Positions 5,265-10,891 of a stretch of DNA of 10,891 bases are shown here, in pieces. The position numbers were made by a program, and so were the translations under genes. The stretch's first letter is position 1, and each line of letters starts with the position of its first letter. Source of the stretch: Ruminococcaceae bacterium UBA2857 (GTDB lineage: Bacteria; Bacillota; Clostridia; Oscillospirales; Acutalibacteraceae); the NCBI GenBank assembly GCA_002350705.1, contig DEFH01000035.1, positions 1 through 10,891 of the forward strand. Direction: 5' to 3'. Below the pieces are notes generated by a model that saw only the letters and a list, made by a program, of their open reading frames with translations, was not told the DNA's origin and ran no database searches.

Positions 5265-5555
5265 ATATATTTTTATATTTTGAATGTTTTTCATAACATT
5301 CTGTGTGTTGAGCCTGAATTTATCCCCTTTGATGAAAACAAAAAAATCACTCGCTGTCGGATTTCATACCGACAGATTTATCAGGCATATATCAGCCGTG
5401 TGATTTATCCTTGTCAAACGTACAGTTCCTTTCTGGAAAATATCTGGTATAATCAGAGTATTTGCAAGGTATATGTGGAGTATGCAGGCGTCACTTACTC
5501 TAAAAATGCTTTTCAGACTGTATGGATAGAAAAAAGTGCTTTTCTGAAACAATAA
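5265..5555 (+). pseudogene. 3' fragment of an unrecognised gene, without a start
   Basis: The frame is open from the stop at 5262-5264 to TAA 5553-5555, about 96 codons. The only early start-like codon is TTG 5280, which has no ribosome binding site and sits in pure AT-rich sequence; there is no ATG in the frame. The codons are protein-like: FIPFDENKKITRCRISYR, SSFLENIWYNQSI and KVYVEYAGVTYSKNAF read as an ordinary soluble C-terminus. The best explanation is a gene that has lost its 5' end. Its partner may be the short gene at 4750-4920. The frames are offset, so a simple clean excision at AATATA does not restore one reading frame. It ends directly against the terminator hairpin at 5555. Function not recognised. 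Confidence 0.5.
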
Positions 5556-5592
5556 AAAGCGATATGTCAATTTGCGTTGACATATCGCTTTT
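5555..5592. terminator. Bidirectional intrinsic terminator between the broken ORF and pheT (hairpin copy 2)
   Basis: A perfect 16-pair stem (5555-5570 with 5577-5592) with the loop TTTGCG, an A-run on the left and a T-run on the right. It serves the + strand ORF and terminates pheST from the other side, whose stop is at 5615. The left arm is identical over 16 bases to that at 4404-4419. Confidence 0.88.
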
Positions 5593-5614
5593 ACTGTTTG
5601 ATAAGAGTTTTTAT

Positions 5615-8008
5615 TTATACATTGTTGATAAGAGCTTCCAGATTCGGCACAAAGACACGGTGCTGTTTGAGATTCTCTGCAATGTTCAGGATAATTTCCT
5701 GTACTTCCTTAGAGGAAAGGGTGCGTTCATTGGACGAGAATTCAAAACGGACAGTGATCCTGTGAATCAACGGCGTATCATAAGTGTCAATGACCTTGAC
5801 GCTCTTTAATAAGCCGTTGCCTTCATTGCTCCAGCAGGATTTGAGCGTGCTGTAATAAACATCATTCGGCATATCAAGGCTGAGGTCAAACTCAATAGAC
5901 GGGTATTTTGACGGCTCATCATAAACAATGCCGTTGTCCTTGACATCAGCAAAAACATTCATGTCGATTTCCGCAAAAACAACATTGCCTTTTTTGTCGA
6001 TATTCTTGTTGACGACAGGGTGAGCAATGCCGACCATGCCGATTTCCTTTCCGTTGAGGATAACGGCATTCAGATTGGCAGGGTGTTCATAAGAGTGTTT
6101 CGGCTGTGCAGGTACAAATTCCAGTTCCGTATGCTTGATAGTTTCTGTGACAGCCGCCAGAATATCACGGAGTCTGAAATACAGTCCTTTCACGTCAGTG
6201 TTTTTGCTGAAGAGGGTAACAGCAAGTTTTTTCTTTTCAATGCAGAGGTTGTTTTCATCCAGTCCCTCTACAATACGTCCGATTTCAAAAATGCCGAACT
6301 CAGGAGAATAAGAGACATTGCTCTTTACCTGACAAAGCTGTGTGGGAATGATGGAATTGCGGAGCGTTTCAATATTGGGGTTGGTGGCATTGGCAAGCTT
6401 GACATTGTTTTCAACAGGGATACCAAGCTCTTTGAGTTCACTGTTGTAAGCCCATACATAAGAGTGTACCTCATGGAGTGCAAATTTCTTGACAAGCAGG
6501 TCTTTGATTTTTTCCTCGTTGTTTTTCACATCCGTCATTCTGACAGGATAGAGGGGAGAACGGGTAGTGTTCACTTCAAAATTGTCATAGCCGTAGATTC
6601 TGGTAATTTCTTCAATGATGTCAGCATTCATGGTAACATCTTTGGTGATTCTCCAGGAAGGCACGTCGACGGTATATTTGTCGCCGTCCAATGTCACGGC
6701 AAATCCAAGACCTGTGAGTGTATGAACAATGGTATCGGAGCCGATACTAATACCTGTATACCTGTCAACAAAGTTCTGGTCAAAGTGCAGGGTAACAGGC
6801 GGGAATTTCACAGCATATTCATCTGTAAGGCAGGAGACCACCTGCACGTCACTGTCATATTTTTTGAGAAGATAGAGGAATCTGCCGATAGCGGGCACTG
6901 TCATTTCAGGATCGAGACTTTTTTCATAACGCATGGAAGCGTCGGTTCTGTGAGACAGGCGGACAGTGGATTTTCTGACGGAAGCGGCATCAAAGTTGGC
7001 GGATTCGAGTGTAAGAGTAGTCGTATCGTCCACGATTTCGGAATCCAGACCGCCCATAATACCGGCAATGGCAACAGGTGTATTGTCATTGCAGATCATG
7101 AGCGTATTTTCGTCAACATTTCTGTCCACACCGTCAAGGGTTCTGAAAGTGAAAGGAGCGTCAAAACGCTTGATTCTGATTTTTTCGACACGTCTGGCAT
7201 CGAAAGCGTGCATAGGCTGTCCCATTTCCAGCATGAGATAGTTTGTCAGATCGGCAAGGAAATTAATGGCTCTCATGCCGCAGTAGTACAGTCTGATTCT
7301 GATATTGACAGGGCTGATATTTCTTTTGATATTCTCCACTTTGATGGTGCTGTAACGCTTGCAGAGAGTATCTTCAATTTTCATGTCCACTTTGGGAAGA
7401 TTGTCATACACCGTCAGGTCATCTGTTGCGAGAGGTTTGAGAGGTCTGCCGGCGAGAGCAGCAAATTCTCTTGCAATGCCGTAATGTCCCCATAAGTCGG
7501 GGCGGTTTGTAAGAGATTTGTTGTCCACTTCAAAGACGATATCTTCTACGTCATACACAGCTTTGATATCTGTACCGAGCGGCACATCATCTGTAATGTC
7601 CATAATGCCGGAATGATCGTCACTGAGACCGATTTCCGATTCACTGCAGCACATACCGTTGGAAGTATAGCCGGCAAGTTTTCTGGGAGTGACGGTAATA
7701 TCGCCTATTTTTGCACCGAGCTGTGCAAAAGCGGTTTTCATGCCGACACGGACATTGGGAGCACCGCATACAACATCCGTCAGTTCACCGCTGCCGGTAT
7801 CCACTTTGAGCAGATGAAGTTTTTTGGATTCGGGGTGATTTTCAACGCTTTTGATTTCAGCGACAACAATCCCCGAAATATCTTTGCCTTTAAAGAAAAT
7901 TTCATTTTCCACCTCTGCCGTAGAGAGAGAAAATCTGTGTATCAGTTCCACTTCGTCAAGACCGCTCAGGTCGACAAAGTCCTTGATCCAGTTCATTGAT
8001 AAAAACAT
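5615..8008 (-). CDS. pheT: Phenylalanine--tRNA ligase beta subunit
   Basis: A 797-residue beta chain of the (alpha-beta)2 phenylalanyl-tRNA synthetase, which charges tRNA-Phe in the cytoplasm. Domains in order: an EMAP/OB-fold tRNA-binding domain (about 40-150, with NHPESKKLHLLKVDTG at 57-72 and CGAPNVRVGM at 81-90); the B3/B4 editing domain (about 210-365, with GQPMHAFD at 263-270, AIAGIMGG at 313-320 and SHRTDASMRYEKSLDP at 352-367); B5 (about 400-475); the catalytic-like core; and a C-terminal FDX-ACB anticodon-binding domain (about 700-795). Length is normal. The start ATG 8008 is chosen because AAGGGAGGA (8024-8016) lies 7 bases upstream; TTG 8014 is in frame but too close to that site. 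The ribosome binding site overlaps the pheS stop, 14 bases away, so translation is probably coupled. Confidence 0.97.
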   Translation of the reverse strand: MFLSMNWIKDFVDLSGLDEVELIHRFSLSTAEVENEIFFKGKDISGIVVAEIKSVENHPESKKLHLLKVDTGSGELTDVVCGAPNVRVGMKTAFAQLGAKIGDITVTPRKLAGYTSNGMCCSESEIGLSDDHSGIMDITDDVPLGTDIKAVYDVEDIVFEVDNKSLTNRPDLWGHYGIAREFAALAGRPLKPLATDDLTVYDNLPKVDMKIEDTLCKRYSTIKVENIKRNISPVNIRIRLYYCGMRAINFLADLTNYLMLEMGQPMHAFDARRVEKIRIKRFDAPFTFRTLDGVDRNVDENTLMICNDNTPVAIAGIMGGLDSEIVDDTTTLTLESANFDAASVRKSTVRLSHRTDASMRYEKSLDPEMTVPAIGRFLYLLKKYDSDVQVVSCLTDEYAVKFPPVTLHFDQNFVDRYTGISIGSDTIVHTLTGLGFAVTLDGDKYTVDVPSWRITKDVTMNADIIEEITRIYGYDNFEVNTTRSPLYPVRMTDVKNNEEKIKDLLVKKFALHEVHSYVWAYNSELKELGIPVENNVKLANATNPNIETLRNSIIPTQLCQVKSNVSYSPEFGIFEIGRIVEGLDENNLCIEKKKLAVTLFSKNTDVKGLYFRLRDILAAVTETIKHTELEFVPAQPKHSYEHPANLNAVILNGKEIGMVGIAHPVVNKNIDKKGNVVFAEIDMNVFADVKDNGIVYDEPSKYPSIEFDLSLDMPNDVYYSTLKSCWSNEGNGLLKSVKVIDTYDTPLIHRITVRFEFSSNERTLSSKEVQEIILNIAENLKQHRVFVPNLEALINNV

Positions 8009-8022
8009 TTTCAAATCCTCCC

Positions 8023-9075
8023 TTATTCGTCATCGGTAAACTGTGACAGTGATTTCAGACTGCCGCTGTTAAGATCTCTGATATCCTTAATGCCGTACTT
8101 CATCATGGCGAGTCTTGTCAGACCAAGGCCGAAAGCAAAGCCTGTATATTGGTCGGGATCAATGCCGCCCTCACGCAGAACATTGGGATGAATCATGCCG
8201 CAGGGACACAGTTCCAGCCAGCCGCTGTGCTTGCAGGACGGACAGCCTGTACCGCCGCAGATGAGACAGCTGATATCCAGTTCAAAGCCCGGCTCCACAA
8301 ACGGGAAAAAGCCCGGTCTTAATCTGACATTGATGTCCTTTCGGAACACTTCGGAAAGCATGGTTTTCATAAAGTAGATCAGATTGGAGATGGAGATGTC
8401 TTTGTCCACCATTACGCCTTCCATCTGAAAGAAAGTATTTTCGTGACAAGCGTCTGTTGCTTCATTACGGAAACATCTTCCGGGGAAGATGGCTCTGATA
8501 GGCGTACCGTTTTTGATAAGAGCGGGACCGTATTTCCTGAGAATGGCATTCTGAGCGGCAGAAGTCTGCGATTTCAGAAGCTGACCGTTTTCGAGATAAT
8601 AGGTATCCTGCATATCTCTGGCAGGATGGTGCTTGGGGATATTGAGTGATTCAAAGCACTCATAGTCTGTAACGACTTCCGCATAGTCTTCCACAGTAAA
8701 GCCCATGGATTTAAAGATGGTTTCGCACTGTCTTTGCACGAGTGTGATAGGATGATAGGAGCCTGTTTCCTGATTTGACGGAGCGGATATGTCAAATCGG
8801 GGCATTGACCGGATTTCCAGTTCAATTTGTTTGTCTTTGAGTTCCTTTGTTTTTTCTTCGATTTTCTGTGCAGCAAACTCCTTGAGTTTGTTGACATCCG
8901 CACCGAATTCTTTTTTCTGTTCGGCAGCAAGGTCTTTCATACCTTTGAGAAGAGAAGTAATGCTTCCCTTTTTTCCCAGATAGGAGACTCTTAATTTGTC
9001 CAGTTCGGCAAGTTCGGACAAATCCGAAAGCTGTTTTTCGATTTCACTTTTCAGGTCCAAAATTCTCTTGTCCAC
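8023..9075 (-). CDS. pheS: Phenylalanine--tRNA ligase alpha subunit
   Basis: A 350-residue class II synthetase alpha chain, carrying the active site for phenylalanine adenylation. It has an N-terminal coiled coil (about 1-90), then the catalytic core with HPI (108-110), motif 2 around FPGRCFRNEATDACHE (197-212) and FFQMEG (215-220), and motif 3 GFAFGLGLTRLAMM (312-325). Between them is a C-x2-C-x4-C-x2-C cluster (C270, C273, C278, C281) followed by GWLEL. A similar zinc-ribbon-like insertion occurs in many clostridial PheS proteins. The start is GTG 9075, with GGAGG 9 bases upstream; the nearer ATG is out of frame and abuts the ribosome binding site. It is the first gene of the operon behind a T-box leader, with pheT 14 bases downstream. 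Confidence 0.97.
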   Translation of the reverse strand: MDKRILDLKSEIEKQLSDLSELAELDKLRVSYLGKKGSITSLLKGMKDLAAEQKKEFGADVNKLKEFAAQKIEEKTKELKDKQIELEIRSMPRFDISAPSNQETGSYHPITLVQRQCETIFKSMGFTVEDYAEVVTDYECFESLNIPKHHPARDMQDTYYLENGQLLKSQTSAAQNAILRKYGPALIKNGTPIRAIFPGRCFRNEATDACHENTFFQMEGVMVDKDISISNLIYFMKTMLSEVFRKDINVRLRPGFFPFVEPGFELDISCLICGGTGCPSCKHSGWLELCPCGMIHPNVLREGGIDPDQYTGFAFGLGLTRLAMMKYGIKDIRDLNSGSLKSLSQFTDDE

Positions 9076-9114
9076 GTTTTCATACCTCCGGTTTTGATTT
9101 TATCGTGTCTGACT

Positions 9115-9152
9115 GCAAAAAAATAAGTCCCTGCGTTGTCACACGCAGGGAC
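9115..9152 (-). terminator. T-box leader terminator upstream of pheS
   Basis: A 10-pair perfect stem (GTCCCTGCGT 9152-9143 with ACGCAGGGAC 9136-9127), a 6-base loop and then a T-rich tail (9126-9115). The 5' arm can instead pair CCCTG with the CAGGG at the T-box, forming the antiterminator. Terminator and antiterminator are thus mutually exclusive. Confidence 0.93.
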
Positions 9153-9369
9153 GAATGAACTCCGTGGTACCACCCTGATTTTTGCAAGAGCAAACACTCC
9201 TTTTGTGTATAACGGCACAACCCGTCACAGCCTACTTGTTATTTTTCAGCCGTGCCACTCGAAAGTGAACTTCACCGAATCATCATACTGTCCGTTCTCA
9301 GCCGTTGACGGAGTTCTCTGTAAGTACTGCACAGATACGGTTACTCTCTTTGTCATCGTGTTGTCAATA
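9115..9369 (-). promoter_or_regulatory. T-box leader (tRNA-Phe sensing) of pheST
   Basis: A cis-acting RNA of about 255 bases between the promoter and pheS. The 5' part has the AGTA-box-like AGAGAGTA and a long stem I region. On the 3' side of stem I, GTGAAG-TTC-ACTTTCGAG places the specifier codon TTC (Phe) at 9269-9267. The T-box is at 9176-9162 (AGGGTGGTACCACGG). The variable base of its TGGN bulge (9172-9169) is T, matching the A73 discriminator expected for tRNA-Phe. In this family an uncharged cognate tRNA stabilises the antiterminator and switches the synthetase genes on. The specifier, the T-box and the downstream pheST agree with one another. Confidence 0.93.
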
Positions 9370-9375
9370 TGCTTT

Positions 9376-9405
9376 ATCATAGCACATTCTGCGGATAAAT
9401 GTCAA
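9376..9405 (-). promoter_or_regulatory. Promoter of the T-box-pheS-pheT operon
   Basis: On the minus strand there is a perfect -35 TTGACA (9405-9400), an 18-base spacer and -10 TATGAT (9381-9376) preceded by TGC (extended -10). The expected start is about 9369, which opens the T-box leader. Confidence 0.75.
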
Positions 9406-9420
9406 GCAAAAAATCACAGT

Positions 9421-9746
9421 TTGCAGGTGACGGGGGATATTGGCTTTTGCTCAAAATCTGTCAGTTAAATTTGTTTAAATTGACAAAAAATACATTTTTG
9501 TCTTGTTTTTTCTCAAGAATATATATATTGTCGGTGATTTGTGATAATATCTTTAATGTGATATTGACAAATTTACATCATTATGATAAAATATTTTTAT
9601 CGAAAAATTTAGAGAATTATGGATTGAGGTGATACCAGTGTACTAAGTCACTTTTAGGAATACAACTTGTAAATATAAAAAGTTAATATTGTTTGATGTA
9701 AGTCTTATTGTTTTTTTTACGTAAAAAATACGGAGGATCACTTATT
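9421..9746. other. Intergenic stretch between the divergent pheST operon and the lectin gene
   Basis: About 320 bases, very AT-rich, with no credible gene on either strand. It holds the + strand promoter at 9564-9592, a leader of roughly 145 bases and an exact 16-base palindrome, T6-AC-GT-A6 (9713-9728), just before the lectin ribosome binding site. Another TTGACA at 9480-9485 has no fitting -10. Confidence 0.6.
9564..9592 (+). promoter_or_regulatory. Promoter of the secreted lectin gene
   Basis: A perfect -35 TTGACA (9564-9569), a 17-base spacer and -10 TAAAAT (9587-9592). The predicted start is near 9599, leaving a leader of about 145 bases before ATG 9747, long enough to hold regulation. 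No known riboswitch is recognised in it. Confidence 0.65.
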
Positions 9747-10688
9747 ATGAAAAATTTACAAAACTTAAGAAGATGTGGTATATCAATATTTTTGATGTTT
9801 ACATTGTTTTTTTCGACATCTTTCGTTATAGCACAACCTGTTAATGCTGCTACTGGTTCTTGGGGATTTGTAGGCGAAGGCTGGTATAGTCTTTATCCTA
9901 AATGTGCAAGTAACAAATGTTTGGATGTAAGTGGTGGAAGTAAATCAGACGGTGCAAATATTCAGATATACCAGCAAAATAGTACTGTCGCACAAAGATT
10001 TTATTTCACTCCTTTAGGCAATGGTTTTTATGTGATTTCTAATTGGGATTCCGACAAAGTTTTGGATGTAAAAGGTGGAAATAAAGGTTCTGGAACAACT
10101 GTTAATCAGTGGACTTATAATTGTGGAAAAAATCAGGTTTGGAAAGTTGTAGATGCCGGCAATGGATACTATTATCTGAAACCTGCATATAATCTCAATT
10201 TAGCTCTTGATGTTTCAGGAGCAAGTTCAAAAGATGGAGCAAATGTGCAAGTATGGAATTTCTCGCAAAATAACTCTGCTCAAATGTGGAAATTTTGGCG
10301 TGGTACTACAACAAAACAACATCGAGGGATTTCTTCTGTTACATCGCTTTATACCAATTATTGGCAATCATACAAAGTACAAACTGTAAATACTAATGGA
10401 AGTTCCAAAGTAACCATACGAGCATATAATATCAATGCGTTTAGTATCAATCAACCTATCTATTGGAATGAAAGTAACAGCAAAATATCGGTAATTATCA
10501 AGAACAGCAACGGTAAAGTATTGTATAATAAAACATTGAGTGGAAAGAGCAATACTATACAGGTTAATAATTGTAATTCTTACACAGTTTATGTTCAAAA
10601 ATGTGGTGACTGGCTCGATAATATCTATTGGACACCAAACTTAGGAAACTACTGTCAGTTGTCTTTCACTAATGCAAGAACCGCATAG
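9747..10688 (+). CDS. Secreted protein with a ricin-type beta-trefoil lectin domain (CBM13-like)
   Basis: A 313-residue exported protein. The signal peptide is residues 1 to about 35: basic start, hydrophobic stretch GISIFLMFTLFFSTSFVIA, then cleavage around VNAA. A three-repeat beta-trefoil follows (about 46-185). Each repeat has an LDVxGx element (59-64, 106-111, 154-159), and the Q-x-W-type positions are QRF (83-85, weakened), QVW (130-132) and QMW (179-181). Such domains bind carbohydrates such as galactose- or xylan-type sugars; the ligand here is unknown. The last ~120 residues (195-313) are beta-rich with C276, C286 and C303 and are not recognised. No glycosidase or other catalytic domain is present. 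The start ATG 9747 has GGAGGA (9732-9737) 9 bases upstream. Base composition is clearly more AT-rich than pheST or rqcH, which suggests transfer. It has its own promoter and terminator. Confidence 0.85.
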   Translation: MKNLQNLRRCGISIFLMFTLFFSTSFVIAQPVNAATGSWGFVGEGWYSLYPKCASNKCLDVSGGSKSDGANIQIYQQNSTVAQRFYFTPLGNGFYVISNWDSDKVLDVKGGNKGSGTTVNQWTYNCGKNQVWKVVDAGNGYYYLKPAYNLNLALDVSGASSKDGANVQVWNFSQNNSAQMWKFWRGTTTKQHRGISSVTSLYTNYWQSYKVQTVNTNGSSKVTIRAYNINAFSINQPIYWNESNSKISVIIKNSNGKVLYNKTLSGKSNTIQVNNCNSYTVYVQKCGDWLDNIYWTPNLGNYCQLSFTNARTA

Positions 10689-10760
10689 AAAATTTAAAAC
10701 AAAATAAAAAACGGTGTTGAATAGTTAGTACCGTTTGGTGTATATTGCTTTTTAACCAAA

Positions 10761-10800
10761 ACAATCGGCAGACAGTCTTAAAAAATTGTCTGCCGATTGT
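10761..10800. terminator. Strong hairpin terminator downstream of the lectin gene
   Basis: A perfect 14-pair stem (10761-10774 with 10787-10800) and a 12-base loop. T-rich sequence follows on the right (tcttattgtt), and the left flank (gctttttaaccaaa) is A/T-rich, so it may also work for a leftward gene. A weaker 7-pair hairpin lies nearer the stop codon (10709-10715 with 10730-10736) but lacks an adjacent T-run. Confidence 0.75.
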
Positions 10801-10802
10801 TC

Positions 10803-10877
10803 TTATTGTTTCTCTTTTATCTTTAAAAGTATTGCAAGCTGTTCTGCTTGTTTTGTCTGCATATCATCAATTTTAAC
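10803..10877 (-). other. Possible 3' remnant of a leftward gene at the window edge
   Basis: On the minus strand a 24-codon open stretch ends in TAA directly against the terminator hairpin (stop at 10803-10805). It reads as a polar helical tail (MQTKQAEQLAILLKIKEKQ). An in-frame stop (10880-10878) lies just upstream, so it is either a degraded gene end or chance. There is no ribosome binding site before the ATG at 10862. Confidence 0.2.
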
Positions 10878-10891
10878 CTAAATGGGCAAGA

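Larger units (their letters stand above)
4921..5279. other. AT-rich stretch without protein genes, holding a candidate small RNA and several hairpins
   Basis: No plausible coding region on either strand. From left to right it holds an AT-rich part; a promoter (4972-5000); a GC-richer block (about 5011-5122) with base-pairing potential that ends in an intrinsic terminator; three short hairpins (5161-5176, 5181-5197, 5197-5211); a direct repeat TTGAAC (5217-5222 and 5227-5232); and another AT-rich part. An 11-base inverted repeat, AAAAATATATT (4939-4949) and its complement (5264-5274), lies near its borders. It may be an insertion that separates the two short coding fragments. Confidence 0.5.

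Noticed and set aside
4909..5269. AATATA at 4909-4914 and 5264-5269 as a target-site duplication flanking an insertion
   Set aside because: Six A/T bases recur easily here, and removing one copy plus the interval does not put the two ORF parts in the same frame.
6020..7495. Long open frame (491 codons) on the + strand opposite pheT
   Set aside because: It lies wholly antisense to a complete, well-conserved pheT, has no ribosome binding site at its GTG start, and its Phe/His/Cys-rich translation is what the mirrored pheT codons would give.
9136..9468. 110-codon open frame on the + strand
   Set aside because: It runs antisense across the pheST T-box leader and promoter; the sequence is explained by that RNA.

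Overview
The window looks like a chromosomal segment of a gut-type Clostridia (Oscillospiraceae/Ruminococcus-like). This rests on moderately low GC, strong AGGAGG-type ribosome binding sites, a T-box leader on pheST, the PheS cysteine cluster typical of many clostridial enzymes, and the run trmK - nif3 - rqcH. The genus is an inference from style, not from a marker gene.

Left third (61-3529, + strand): one compact housekeeping cluster behind a good sigma-A-type promoter. It encodes a 67-aa DUF1858 CxxC protein, the tRNA m1A22 methyltransferase TrmK, a Nif3-family dinuclear-metal protein and RqcH/NFACT, the factor that adds alanine tails to stalled nascent chains. Gaps are 4-14 bases, so co-transcription is likely. 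The theme is tRNA and ribosome maintenance.

Middle (3526-5592): an accessory patch. It starts with an Rpn-type PD-(D/E)XK nuclease-family protein that has its own promoter overlapping the rqcH stop. Next comes a small XRE repressor divergent from a short gene, with a twin palindromic operator over a consensus promoter. An AT-rich stretch follows, carrying a candidate small structured RNA with its own promoter and intrinsic terminator. Last is an ORF without a start that may be the cut-off 3' part of the short gene. Two nearly identical 38-39 base hairpins, both working as bidirectional terminators, bracket the XRE-to-ORF part.

Right-middle (5615-9405, - strand): pheS-pheT, the two subunits of phenylalanyl-tRNA synthetase. 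They sit behind a T-box leader with a UUC (Phe) specifier, a UGGU bulge and a terminator/antiterminator pair, so the operon senses uncharged tRNA-Phe.

Right end (9564-10800, + strand): a visibly AT-richer gene for a secreted protein with a ricin-type beta-trefoil lectin domain and an unrecognised C-terminal domain. It has its own promoter and is followed by a strong hairpin terminator.

The most unusual part is 4676-5592: repressor, operator, broken gene, small RNA and repeated hairpins together.
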